DNA from: an uncultured Oscillospiraceae bacterium
GTDB taxonomy: Bacteria; Bacillota; Clostridia; Oscillospirales; Oscillospiraceae
NCBI GenBank assembly: GCA_910588635.1
Contig: CAJUPW010000018.1
Span: 1-51,442, forward strand
Length of the DNA stretch: 51,442 nt
Direction of reading: 5' to 3'
The notes beneath the pieces are model-generated. The model was not told where the DNA came from. It did not search any database and saw only the letters and a program-made list of their open reading frames with translations. Below are positions 23,331 to 30,324 of this stretch, piece after piece (the stretch's first letter is position 1; each line of letters begins with the position of its first letter). The position numbers and the translations under genes were made by a program.

Positions 23331-24038
23331 TCAAGGGGCGGTCAGCCAGGCGGCGGCGATGACGGCGGACAGCTTGCGCTGGTAGTCCTCGTCCCGAAGC
23401 ATAGCCTCCTCCCCGGGATTGGTAAGGAAGCCGCACTCGATGAGAATAGCGGGACAGGTGACGTGGTTCATGATGTAGACGGTATCGGGAATCCGTTTGG
23501 CAGCCCGCTCGTTGTCCGGCTGGAGGGCGGCTTTTATGCTGTTCTGAAAGTGCTCCGCCAGAGCCTGGGAGCCCTCGGTAGGTGCGTAAAACACGTGGGC
23601 GCCGTGGTAGCGGCTGCCGGGATAGGTGTTCTGGTGGATGCTGAGCAGCGTGCCCCCCTCCACCTTCTCAATGGCGGCCACCCGGTTTTTCAGGTCGGAC
23701 CGCTTCTTTTCCCGCAAGGTGCCGGCGCCGCTGTCATGGAGGGAGACATCCGTCTCCCGGAGCAGGATGGGGTCCACCCCATACAGACCCAGCACATCCC
23801 GCAGCTTGAGGACGATGGCCAGATTGATCTTGCTCTCCGGCACCCCGGTAAGGGACACGGCTCCCCCGTCCTCCCCGCCGTGGCCGGCGTCCAGCACCAG
23901 CGGGCCGGTCCGCTGGATCACCGACGATTCCATTGCAGGCTCCGACAGGCTGCTCAGCCGCCCCAGCGCCAGTACCAGCAGGAGCGCCGTTCCCATCAGC
24001 GCTCCGGCCAGCCAAACTCCTTTTTTCAAAAAGACCAC
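23331..24038 (-). CDS. cwlD: N-acetylmuramoyl-L-alanine amidase CwlD (spore cortex)
   Basis: A 235-residue Amidase_3 enzyme with an N-terminal membrane anchor or signal (residues 5-27). Zinc ligands are His in LDAGHGGEDGG, the Glu in TGVPESKINL and His in LLSIHQN; the catalytic Glu lies in ILIECGFLTNP. Length and lack of cell-wall repeats match CwlD, which removes peptides from MurNAc during muramic-lactam formation in the spore cortex. GGGAGGAGG precedes ATG 24038. The upstream region on the minus strand contains GCATA-17-CATAGGATA, reminiscent of a forespore promoter but not a full match. Confidence 0.9.
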   Translation of the reverse strand: MVFLKKGVWLAGALMGTALLLVLALGRLSSLSEPAMESSVIQRTGPLVLDAGHGGEDGGAVSLTGVPESKINLAIVLKLRDVLGLYGVDPILLRETDVSLHDSGAGTLREKKRSDLKNRVAAIEKVEGGTLLSIHQNTYPGSRYHGAHVFYAPTEGSQALAEHFQNSIKAALQPDNERAAKRIPDTVYIMNHVTCPAILIECGFLTNPGEEAMLRDEDYQRKLSAVIAAAWLTAP

Positions 24039-24176
24039 CTCCTCCCTATCCTATGGGGGCCGACTTGTCCGGTATGCGTGTACCCATTGACGGCCGGCCT
24101 CATAGAATGGTCTGAGGGGGACGCTGTGCGCTCCCCATGCCCGTCCCCCTGTATTGAATAAAGGAGGGAATTCCCC

Positions 24177-24665
24177 TTGTTTATGGAAAATAACACCGGC
24201 TCCCGGCCTGTTTCCGCCTCCCAGAGCGGGACCGCCGTCAGCTGTCCGGATTCCAACGGCACCCTACCATCCTGCGCGGGCCTGGCAGTGCCCTATGTGC
24301 CCTTCCAACAGAACAACCCCCAGAAATACGCTCAGACTGAGGCGCTGAGCAACGGCACCCTCTTCCCCGGGCTGAACCTGCCCTTCCATCTGGCGGTGGA
24401 CGGCTCCACCCTGCCCGCCACCCCCCTGGCCGAGCTCCAGGCCCTGGAGTTTGTCGTGCTGGAGCTGGGTATCTATCTGGACACCCACAAGGATGACGCC
24501 GAGGCATTCAATCTGTTCAAGCAGTTCTCCGCCATGGAGAAAGCGGCCAAGGCGGCTTATGAGTCCAAATTCGGCCCCATCACCAAGGAGGCCGCCGCCG
24601 GCGACAGCTACCAGTGGTTATGCGACCCCTGGCCCTGGAATTTTGCGCAGAATGAGGTGAAATAA
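24177..24665 (+). CDS. CotJA-CotJB fusion, spore coat protein
   Basis: A 162-residue protein joining two coat proteins that are usually separate. Residues about 36-75 are CotJA-like (LAVPYVPFQQN...LSNGTLFPGLNLPF). From about 84 to 155 it is CotJB-like (LQALEFVVLELGIYLDTHKDDAEAFNLF...YESKFGPIT, then SYQWLCDPWPW, the CotJB C-terminal signature). The first 35 residues are Ser/Gly/Cys-rich and unlike either. AAGGAGGG at 24161-24168 favours the TTG at 24177; ATG 24183 is the alternative. CATAGAAT at 24104-24111 resembles a sigma-E -10 box, as expected for cotJ genes, without a clear -35. A cotJC fragment follows directly. Confidence 0.8.
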   Translation: MFMENNTGSRPVSASQSGTAVSCPDSNGTLPSCAGLAVPYVPFQQNNPQKYAQTEALSNGTLFPGLNLPFHLAVDGSTLPATPLAELQALEFVVLELGIYLDTHKDDAEAFNLFKQFSAMEKAAKAAYESKFGPITKEAAAGDSYQWLCDPWPWNFAQNEVK

Positions 24666-24764
24666 ATGTTCCACTATGAAAAAAAGCTGCAATTTCCGGT
24701 AAAAATCGCCACTCCTAACCCCAAGCTGGCCGCGTTTATCATCAGCCAGTACGGTGGGCCATAC
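24666..24764 (+). pseudogene. cotJC: cotJC (manganese-catalase-like coat protein), truncated after ~32 codons
   Basis: The first 32 codons, MFHYEKKLQFPVKI then TPNPKLAAFIISQYGGP, are the conserved N-terminus of CotJC, a catalase-type coat protein of about 190 residues. Homology stops abruptly after Tyr-Gly-Gly-Pro; the frame runs on to 24890 through a terminator-like hairpin with no coat-protein similarity. It starts one base after the cotJA-cotJB stop with GAGGTGA as ribosome site. A deletion or insertion removed the catalytic part, at the left edge of an AT-rich segment. Confidence 0.78.
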
Positions 24765-24781
24765 TCCATCAGACTACAAAA

Positions 24782-24803
24782 GCCGGAGCGATTTGCTCCG
24801 GCC
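24782..24803 (+). terminator. Terminator-like hairpin at the cotJC break point
   Basis: GCCGGAGC (24782-24789) pairs with GCTCCGGC (24795-24802), then CTATTTCTATT. It ends the cotJ transcript about 20 bp after the cotJC homology stops. Confidence 0.6.
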
Positions 24804-24896
24804 TATTTCTATTCCGCACTACGGCGGCGCTCCCAGATTTGCGCCCATGGGGCTATTCCCCGAACACAAAGAATCCGCCATTGGTTTTGAAGCTCT

Positions 24897-25268
24897 TTAT
24901 CGTTCCGCCCCAGCCGCAATCAGCTCAGCCATTTCCTGATCTGCCGGAAGGCTGGTATCTAGTGATGACGCCAAAATCGCAAGAAGCTGTGCGTTTCTCG
25001 GTTTTTGCTCCAGGCGTCTGTGGGCGAGCTTCTCCAGCAAAGGTCGATTTTCCTGCCAGATGATATTACCTACCATTCGAATGTTCCTCTCCACAGCTTT
25101 CCAATTGGTTAAGTACTGTTTCGCCACCTCCGGGTACAGCCACTTTGTCACCAACAGCAGCCGGTCCGGCCGGCCTATGCAGAGCGATACCGCATAGGCT
25201 GTATGAAAAAACCCAGTGTAATTCGCAGTCACACCAAGTCGATAAAGCAAGTCATAAATGGCCGTCAT
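24897..25268 (-). CDS. Orphan Spo0A-type C-terminal DNA-binding domain protein
   Basis: A 123-residue protein whose residues 1-66 resemble the sigma-A-activating DNA-binding domain of Spo0A: IYDLLYRLGVTANYTGFFH, then AVSLCIGRPDRLLLVTKWLYPEVAKQYLTNWKAVERNIR, with the recognition-helix region VERNIR. The receiver domain is absent, so it cannot be phosphorelay-controlled. The C-terminal part (LEKLAHRRLEQKPRNAQLL...) is helical and unfamiliar. It may bind 0A-box-like sites and compete with or mimic Spo0A; that is inference. ATG 25268 overlaps the stop of an upstream XRE gene by 4 bp, so the two are translationally coupled. Confidence 0.75.
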   Translation of the reverse strand: MTAIYDLLYRLGVTANYTGFFHTAYAVSLCIGRPDRLLLVTKWLYPEVAKQYLTNWKAVERNIRMVGNIIWQENRPLLEKLAHRRLEQKPRNAQLLAILASSLDTSLPADQEMAELIAAGAER

Positions 25269-25543
25269 ACGATTCCCGCCAACTCCTTTTCCCGCTCTCT
25301 TTGGAGCGCCTTGTCCTTATAATAGGCATTCAGATATTTTCTAAGGAAGGTTACGATTTCATCTTCATCAAATCCCAATGCCTGCATCATATCAAACACT
25401 GTTTCAGCCCTTGGAAGGTGTTCGTGGCATTCTAATTGTTGTATGCAGTTTCGGGTAACTCCCACTACTTCTGCCAGCGCATATTGAGATATGCCCATGT
25501 TTCTTCGTTTACCATAAATCTCGCTTTCCAGCAGCTGGGTCAT
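25265..25543 (-). CDS. Small XRE-type helix-turn-helix protein coupled to the Spo0A-like gene
   Basis: A 92-residue Cro/CI regulator: SEIYGKRRNMGISQYALAEVVGVTRNCIQQLE (residues 7-38) is a clear helix-turn-helix, followed by AETVFDMMQALGFDEDEIVTFL and a charged tail. ATG 25543 lacks a strong ribosome site; a TTG about 45 bp upstream with GGGGAGGGGG before it is an alternative start adding ~15 residues. ATGA overlap with the Spo0A-domain gene suggests a shared regulatory function, perhaps a two-part transcription factor or a small stress/toxin-type switch. Confidence 0.7.
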   Translation of the reverse strand: MTQLLESEIYGKRRNMGISQYALAEVVGVTRNCIQQLECHEHLPRAETVFDMMQALGFDEDEIVTFLRKYLNAYYKDKALQREREKELAGIV

Positions 25544-25820
25544 GTGAGGATGGTTTCTGCATGTATTATTTGATTTCAGCAATATCAACGCCCCCTCCCC
25601 AAAAGAAGAATATCGTAATCGCCAAAAACTATCAGCCAACCACAGTTGGCATTGTGAGAAACGTCGAATTTTGTATCTGCTCAACTTATTAAAATGAAAA
25701 GAACCCCAATGTTATCCATCAGAGTTCGTGACAGCAGGATATTATTTTGTCCTGACAAAACAACCTGAAATCTGCGCAGCAAATATACTTTCTATAGCAA
25801 CCTTCATAATTGCTGCCAGC

Positions 25821-25890
25821 AGGCCGCCGAGGGCGGCGGCCCCTACACGCCTCTGTAGGGGTTGGCCCCCTGGCCGACCCGTTTGTCGGG
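25821..25890. repeat. GC-rich interspersed palindrome in an AT-rich setting
   Basis: Contains CCGCCGAGGGCGG, CCCCTAC-ACGCCTCT-GTAGGGG and GGCC-CCCT-GGCC in sequence. Composition is unlike the surrounding AT-rich DNA and it shares CCCCTAC/GTAGGGG ends with the elements at 3941 and 18349. Confidence 0.6.
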
Positions 25891-25933
25891 AATTTTGACG
25901 CTTGCTATAAATACCACCATCCTCTGTTTTTAT

Positions 25934-25963
25934 GATACGATGGACACATACAATTTTGGACAG
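25934..25963 (-). promoter_or_regulatory. Candidate ECF-type promoter, copy c (reads toward XRE/Spo0A-like genes)
   Basis: On the minus strand: TGTCCAAAAT, then after TCCAAA a 15-bp spacer and CGTATC (25934-25939). The same two blocks and spacing recur at 27379-27407 (+) and 30295-30324 (-). The next genes downstream are the XRE and Spo0A-like pair, about 390 bp away. Confidence 0.55.
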
Positions 25964-26002
25964 ACAAAAACAGACCATGTCAGATGAGATATGGTCTATA
26001 AA

Positions 26003-26038
26003 AAAAGGTGACGGACTCAAATGAGCCAGTCACCTTTT
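26003..26038 (-). terminator. Hairpin with T-run on the minus strand
   Basis: AAAAGGTGAC (26003-26012) pairs with GTCACCTTTT (26029-26038); on the minus strand it is followed by TTTT. No minus-strand gene precedes it, so its user is unknown; it may insulate the sigma operon. Confidence 0.45.
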
Positions 26039-26069
26039 GAACATGTCAAAGTATAGAAGGAGGGCGCTT

Positions 26070-26123
26070 ATGCAGAATATTTTTGCTTCCAAGACTCGAC
26101 ATTTTTCACTATATAAAATATAA
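26070..26123 (+). CDS. Possible 17-residue leader peptide before the sigma factor
   Basis: MQNIFASKTRHFSLYKI, preceded by an excellent GAAGGAGGGCGCTT-ATG ribosome site. It overlaps the sigma-A promoter of the next gene, so it would need an upstream transcript. It could be a remnant 5' end of a displaced gene. No similarity is recognised. Confidence 0.25.
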   Translation: MQNIFASKTRHFSLYKI

Positions 26124-26124
26124 T
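26096..26124 (+). promoter_or_regulatory. Sigma-A promoter of the sigma/anti-sigma operon
   Basis: TCGACA (26096-26101), 17-bp spacer, TATAAT (26119-26124). The transcript would begin near 26131, about 35 bases before the sigma-factor start. GATACGATAGATA at the start site could be an operator. Confidence 0.75.
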
Positions 26125-26165
26125 AACAGATACGATAGATATTTTTATGGGCGGTGAACAAAGCT

Positions 26166-26687
26166 ATGCTCATTTATTTACAAGTAATAGAAACACCTGC
26201 GGACAAATCTAAATTCGAGGAGTTGTATGAGGAATACCAGGGCCTTGCATACCATGTCGCCTACAAGAAAATCAACCATGTGCAGGATGCTGAAGACGTT
26301 GTCCAGCATGTTTTTATGAAAATAGCAGAAAATATTAAAAAAATCGAACCGGTGAGTCCAAAAACGAAGCAGCTTATCGTAACTATGGTAGAGAACAGAG
26401 TAATCGACCTGTTCAGAGTAAGAGGAAATCACCCTGTGGTTCCTCTCACCCCGGAAATGCTTTTATTCCTTTCAACACAGCCAGAAAAAGAAGATTTCCT
26501 GGTCGAGTGTATACTTAAACTTCCGGAACAGCAGCGGCAAGTCATTTGGTTAAAGTATTATCATGGATACAGCCTTCGGGAGATATCCGCAATGTTGGGA
26601 ATATCTCTGGTCTGGGCTCAGAAAATCGATCAGCGGGCAAAGAAGAAATTAGAACAATTATATTTGGAAGGAGGCGGAGATTTATGA
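26166..26687 (+). CDS. ECF-type RNA polymerase sigma factor
   Basis: A 173-residue sigma-70-family factor with only regions 2 and 4. Region 2: FEELYEEYQGLAYHVAYKKINHVQDAEDVVQHVFMKIAENI (residues about 17-57). Region 4: LPEQQRQVIWLKYYHGYSLREISAMLGISLVWAQKIDQRAKKKL (about 120-163). GGGCGGTG about ten bases before ATG 26166 favours this start over the in-frame GTG at 26154. The stop overlaps the next start (ATGA), coupling it to a membrane protein that is likely its anti-sigma factor. Its genes and targets lie in an AT-rich segment. A candidate promoter class for it is described under findings. Confidence 0.85.
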   Translation: MLIYLQVIETPADKSKFEELYEEYQGLAYHVAYKKINHVQDAEDVVQHVFMKIAENIKKIEPVSPKTKQLIVTMVENRVIDLFRVRGNHPVVPLTPEMLLFLSTQPEKEDFLVECILKLPEQQRQVIWLKYYHGYSLREISAMLGISLVWAQKIDQRAKKKLEQLYLEGGGDL

Positions 26688-27364
26688 TCGCAGAAGATGT
26701 ATTGCGTACAGCTGCCGCAAGGTCAAGCGAAGTATACGTCAGATACCTGGAACAGGATTTTGACCGGGAACATCAGCATGAGTTCTCTCCCCAATTTGAA
26801 AAAAGGATCAAACGGATGTGCCGGCGGGCGAATCACCCTTTTCTCTACAAGTCGCTGCAGCGCGTTGCCTCAATTTTCCTGGCGATATTGCTTGGAGGAA
26901 CAATCTGGCTGACGGTTGACGTTGAAGCCCGAGCAGAATTCTTCGGATGGGTCAAATCAGTTTATGAGAATTATATTGTTTACAGATTTGAGCCTGAGTC
27001 CCATCCCAATGATTCGGAGATTTATTTCCCAACGTGGCTGCCCACGGGATATAGCAAAGTCAGCTCTGATTATTCGGGAAATACTTCTACAATATACTAT
27101 ATGGGACCTGACGAGCAAGGGTTGATATTCGGTTATTCAATTGATTCCACCAATATTGACTGGTTTTTTGATACATCCGTATCTACAGTGAAACAAGTGT
27201 ATGTCAATGGAATATCAGCCGATTTGTTAATTTCAGAGGGTCCGGAAGCTGTAAATACAATCGTCTGGACGGCAGATCATAATACAGTCTTCTATATATC
27301 AGCCGCTTTACCTGAAATTGACATGATTAAGATAGCAGAAAGCATTCAAAAATCAGATCAATAA
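26684..27364 (+). CDS. Single-pass membrane protein with DUF4367-like extracytoplasmic domain, probable anti-sigma factor
   Basis: A 226-residue protein: residues 1-55 cytoplasmic and helical with a basic patch (KRIKRMCRRANHPFLYKSLQR), about 58-76 a transmembrane helix (VASIFLAILLGGTIWLTV), then an outer domain. FPTWLPTGYSKVSSDYSGNTSTIYY and GISADLLISEGPEAVNTIVW and the ending ALPEIDMIKIAESIQ match the DUF4367 pattern common in clostridial sigma-factor partners. Translation is coupled to the sigma gene by an ATGA overlap with AAGGAGG upstream. The N-terminus lacks the HxxxCxxC zinc anti-sigma motif, so binding mode is uncertain. Confidence 0.75.
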   Translation: MIAEDVLRTAAARSSEVYVRYLEQDFDREHQHEFSPQFEKRIKRMCRRANHPFLYKSLQRVASIFLAILLGGTIWLTVDVEARAEFFGWVKSVYENYIVYRFEPESHPNDSEIYFPTWLPTGYSKVSSDYSGNTSTIYYMGPDEQGLIFGYSIDSTNIDWFFDTSVSTVKQVYVNGISADLLISEGPEAVNTIVWTADHNTVFYISAALPEIDMIKIAESIQKSDQ

Positions 27365-27378
27365 AAATTTTTCTAAAG

Positions 27379-27407
27379 TGTCCAAAATTCCCCTTCTCTA
27401 TCGTATC
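27379..27407 (+). promoter_or_regulatory. Candidate ECF-type promoter, copy a
   Basis: TGTCCAAAAT (27379-27388); TCCAAA is followed by a 15-bp spacer and CGTATC (27402-27407). It lies 30 bp before the secreted-protein gene at 27437. Same blocks and spacing at 25934-25963 and 30295-30324. Confidence 0.6.
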
Positions 27408-27436
27408 AGAAGATAATGGGGAAGGAGGTGATATTG

Positions 27437-27790
27437 ATGAAAAAAAGATTTGTGGCGGTGTTCTTTGTTATAAGCATGCTTTTGATGCTGCCCGCACACG
27501 CTGCAACTGCAAGGGCTATTGTTGTAGCTCCTTCAATTAAATTTGACGGAACGACAGCTACCTGTTATGTGACGATTTCTGCGGACAGACCTGCGGACAA
27601 AATCTCCGCAAGTATGGAGCTGTGGCAAGGAAATACCCTCATCGACAGTTGGACTGGAAGCGGCACTTGGACTCTTAAAATGGAGAAGACAGCAACTGTG
27701 GCAAAAGGCAAGACCTACGACTTAGTCATTAACTACTCTGTGAACGGAGTGGAAAAAACGCCTGTGAGTACATCGAGGACAAATAAGTAG
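27437..27790 (+). CDS. Small secreted protein, Ig-like beta fold predicted, unknown function
   Basis: A 117-residue exported protein. Signal peptide MKKRFVAVFFVISMLLMLPAHA-A (cleavage near residue 22), then an ~95-residue mature domain of alternating strands (IKFDGTTATCYVTISADRPADKISASMELWQGNTLIDSW...GKTYDLVINYSVNG), which looks like a single immunoglobulin-like or cystatin-sized beta domain. One Cys is present in the mature part. AAGGAGGTGA precedes ATG 27437. It follows the sigma/anti-sigma pair behind candidate ECF promoter a, so it is a likely target of that sigma factor. Confidence 0.7.
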   Translation: MKKRFVAVFFVISMLLMLPAHAATARAIVVAPSIKFDGTTATCYVTISADRPADKISASMELWQGNTLIDSWTGSGTWTLKMEKTATVAKGKTYDLVINYSVNGVEKTPVSTSRTNK

Positions 27791-27854
27791 GACTAAACGC
27801 AAACCGTCTATAATAGGAAACGACTGAATAAACCACAGAAATTCTCTAAATCTG

Positions 27855-27890
27855 AATGTGGAGCGCCCTAAAGAAAAGGCGCTCCACATT
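27855..27890. terminator. Bidirectional terminator between secreted protein and Amidase_6 gene
   Basis: Perfect 13-bp stem AATGTGGAGCGCC (27855-27867) / GGCGCTCCACATT (27878-27890). It ends the plus-strand small gene and the minus-strand amidase-like gene, which stops at 27947. Confidence 0.75.
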
Positions 27891-27946
27891 TACCATTTTA
27901 ATTAAAAAATATAATCCTGGTTTGCAGCCTCCTTAGGATGCGCGTA

Positions 27947-29467
27947 TCACCCCTTTTTATAGAAAAAATAATAGTATCCGGTTTCTGATAAGCCAATCGC
28001 ACGGACCCGAATATAATAAGTGCCTGGAGTTAAATATTCCCTTAGCCTACAATTAAAGTCGTCCCCGCCATCATCGTTTGAAGCAATTTCATCCATATAC
28101 AAAAGCGTGCCATTTGATGTCCTAGATGGCTTATATAATGTCGCTTTTGTATCCAGCTGTGAACTGGCATAGTATGCAGTTTCAAAAGTGTAGTATCCTG
28201 CAGAAGAAACAGTAAATGTGTAATAGTGGTTACTGCCAGGGTTCATATATTTGACCATGCTCTGAGATGTAGTGGAAGGAGTAATGGTAGTTGCATCAGA
28301 TGGATCATATTGCATTTTATTTTTTGTTAAAATCTGAATGGTTGTTTTTGTGCCAGAGCCAATCATTGTATAAGGAACATGATAGACATCTCGATTATGT
28401 GCATTGATAATCGGAGTGCCAGAAGAGTTGTATCCTACACATATGCCAACATGTGAAGTGTTATTCATTACTGGATTGCCCGGAAATACTGTAGAGGCCG
28501 TTGCAGAAACTTGGGAATATCCTTGATTCTTCCAGTATTCAATGAATTTAGAGACAAGTCTCCAGGAAGGAGGGCTTACATTGTAGTTTTCATAACTGGG
28601 ATTAGGACGTAAATCAAACCACCACTGAGTGCCGTCCCAATTTCCGTTATGTTTTCCGTCTCCGTAGTCATACTGCATTCCACCAGCATCTAGGCATTGT
28701 GATACAAAATTTGCACAATCTGCAGAATAATAACCATAAACAGATTTATTATAATTAGATGGATTCATCATAGCGTCTTTTGAATATTCATGGACTACCC
28801 ACTTATCTGCATAGTCAATGAGATTATTTACATTTAAATCTACATTAGAATTTATGCCATTTGATTTTATACTGACAGACTCATTTCCTTGTGTAGAGGA
28901 AACAAGCGAGTCGTTATAATGACTTGGCACGCCTAGGATATCGGAATCATCATAGATATCATCTAAAATTTTGTATCCAGCGGCATCATCTTTTTGAAGG
29001 ACCATTTCGTGGTCAGTCGCAAACCCCATGATATCAGTCGCGCTTCCCTGTCCATCATTGTACTCTATCCATGTCCACTCATAGACCTTGGCTTTGTATG
29101 TAGAAGCGCCGCTTTGGGTGATATCTGTAACAGTAGCAGAATTTGCAGTATCAAGGACATGCACGTCATGATATAGGGCCAAATTATCTACAGCAGACAA
29201 GCGCTCCTCTATTTTACTGGCAACATTTGGGCTGTCAAGAAATCCGGCTAATTTATTTGTAACAAATGCCTGAGGTACCTGATTATCTGGCAAAAGGAGG
29301 GTTTTCCTCAGATTGAAATATTCATCAATTGTCTGCTGAAAATCTTTGTCTACATATGGAGTCCCCATTGCGGTATATGTAGCTTCAGAAGAGCCAAGAA
29401 AGATGGTAGGAATGGTTATAGTTGCCACAATTATCGATAGAAGCGTTAGTGATAATATTTTTTTCAT
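27947..29467 (-). CDS. Secreted Amidase_6-type (NlpC/P60-like) protein with C-terminal PPC-like beta domain
   Basis: A 506-residue exported protein. Signal peptide about residues 1-29. The middle holds the Amidase_6 core: YSKDAMMNPSNYNKSVYGYYSADCANFVSQCLDAGG near 228-262, with the Cys of DCANFVSQ as probable nucleophile, then NTSHVGICVGY and INAHNRDVYH supplying the His. The last ~110 residues (MVKYMNPGSNHYYTFTVSSAGYYTFETAY...GTYYIRVRAIG) look like a pre-peptidase C-terminal-type beta sandwich. Expected action is on a peptide or amide bond outside the cell. It is strikingly AT-rich relative to the housekeeping genes. A partial ECF-like -10 lies 57-62 bp upstream of its start. Confidence 0.78.
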   Translation of the reverse strand: MKKILSLTLLSIIVATITIPTIFLGSSEATYTAMGTPYVDKDFQQTIDEYFNLRKTLLLPDNQVPQAFVTNKLAGFLDSPNVASKIEERLSAVDNLALYHDVHVLDTANSATVTDITQSGASTYKAKVYEWTWIEYNDGQGSATDIMGFATDHEMVLQKDDAAGYKILDDIYDDSDILGVPSHYNDSLVSSTQGNESVSIKSNGINSNVDLNVNNLIDYADKWVVHEYSKDAMMNPSNYNKSVYGYYSADCANFVSQCLDAGGMQYDYGDGKHNGNWDGTQWWFDLRPNPSYENYNVSPPSWRLVSKFIEYWKNQGYSQVSATASTVFPGNPVMNNTSHVGICVGYNSSGTPIINAHNRDVYHVPYTMIGSGTKTTIQILTKNKMQYDPSDATTITPSTTSQSMVKYMNPGSNHYYTFTVSSAGYYTFETAYYASSQLDTKATLYKPSRTSNGTLLYMDEIASNDDGGDDFNCRLREYLTPGTYYIRVRAIGLSETGYYYFFYKKG

Positions 29468-29523
29468 TTTCCTTCTCCTTATAGTGTAATTGGGAATAAT
29501 TATATTGGTGAATTGTTGCGTAT

Positions 29524-29549
29524 AATACGATGGGGTTTCTAACTTTCAC
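29524..29549 (-). promoter_or_regulatory. Partial match to the ECF-type promoter, copy d
   Basis: On the minus strand CATCGTATT (-10 block, CGTATT at 29524-29529) matches the other copies, but the upstream block is GTGAAAG rather than TCCAAAA. It lies upstream of the Amidase_6-type gene. Confidence 0.3.
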
Positions 29550-29655
29550 TTATATATTTGGGCCACCTCCTCTTTCATTGTTTGTAACAAATCCTCCTTT
29601 CCCAATCCATTTACTTGCCGACATTAAACTCAAAAGGCCTTAAAATCAAAACAAA

Positions 29656-30207
29656 TTACCTATTAACAGAAACGTAACGAGATTGCATAGTATATTTAGC
29701 CCCGGGTTCCTCACAGACAAGCAAAAATCCTATGGGACTAGCTTGATATAAAACATCAATCCAAGTGTTTTCAATACTACCTATCGGGGTAATGATGCCT
29801 TCGTACTGAAACATAACATTGATTTCCATAATCCAGGTATTATCTGCTTTTTCGTAATCTTTTAAACCATAGATAGCTGACATTTCATCATCCATTGCAA
29901 GTGTTGGATAAAGGTCAACACTTAAATTCTTGTATTCAGTGATTCTAAATGTTCTATCATTTGATGGCGTCATTAGGTCATCGAGGTAAAGTGATGCAAG
30001 GGAAAAGGCTGCATTTTGGGGCGAAAGTATATCATCAGATGTAGTTAGTTTATCGTCTTTCGTACATGTATATATATTTGTATTTTCTATAGGGGCTGAG
30101 AACGGCAAGGGCTCTAAAGGTTGATGCTGTGTCACAAAGGTTGCAATAGCAAAAAGACCACCCAAAATTACAACAATTATCCACTTCCAATATACTGACT
30201 TTTTCAT
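29656..30207 (-). CDS. Membrane-anchored or secreted protein, unknown
   Basis: A 183-residue protein from ATG 30207: MKKSVYWKWIIVVILGGLFAI is an N-terminal anchor or signal, followed by a hydrophilic extracytoplasmic domain (NAAFSLASLYLDDLMTPSND, LYPTLAMDDEMSAIYGLKDYEKADNTWIMEINVMFQYEG). No family is recognised; it may be a small NTF2-like or cystatin-like domain, but that is a guess. Upstream in-frame ATGs at 30240 exist; 30207 is chosen because AAAAGGA lies 11 bases before it and a signal sequence starts there. Candidate ECF promoter b lies about 90 bp upstream. AT-rich like its neighbours. Confidence 0.6.
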   Translation of the reverse strand: MKKSVYWKWIIVVILGGLFAIATFVTQHQPLEPLPFSAPIENTNIYTCTKDDKLTTSDDILSPQNAAFSLASLYLDDLMTPSNDRTFRITEYKNLSVDLYPTLAMDDEMSAIYGLKDYEKADNTWIMEINVMFQYEGIITPIGSIENTWIDVLYQASPIGFLLVCEEPGAKYTMQSRYVSVNR

Positions 30208-30294
30208 AATTAAAATCATCCTTTTCACTGTCAATAACATAATAGACGAAACAAAAAGATTCCTCCATTATGCTCTCCTTCTTTCATATATCTA

Positions 30295-30324
30295 AGTACG
30301 ATGGCAAGACTTGATTTTGGACAA
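30295..30324 (-). promoter_or_regulatory. Candidate ECF-type promoter, copy b
   Basis: On the minus strand: TGTCCAAAAT; TCCAAA (30316-30321) is followed by a 15-bp spacer and CGTACT (30295-30300). It reads into the unknown membrane protein gene at 30207. Confidence 0.55.

Larger units (their letters stand above)
25544..26069. other. Intergenic stretch with palindromes, no convincing gene
   Basis: About 525 bp between the XRE/Spo0A-like operon and the sigma-factor region. It holds an interspersed GC-rich palindrome (25821-25890), a candidate sigma-factor-type promoter reading left (25934-25963), a GACCAT/ATGGTC hairpin near 25972-25996 and an AAAAGGTGAC/GTCACCTTTT hairpin (26003-26038). The frame 25742-26020 (minus) crosses these elements and has no recognisable product. 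Confidence 0.5.

Noticed and set aside
25742..26020. A 92-codon minus-strand frame in the palindrome region
   Set aside because: It crosses a GC-rich palindromic repeat and a candidate promoter, with no recognisable product.
30050..30268. A 72-codon minus-strand frame with a good ribosome site overlapping the 29656-30207 gene
   Set aside because: It runs out of frame through the clear signal-anchor of the other gene and has an unusual Cys/Tyr-rich composition; it may be a short leader at most.
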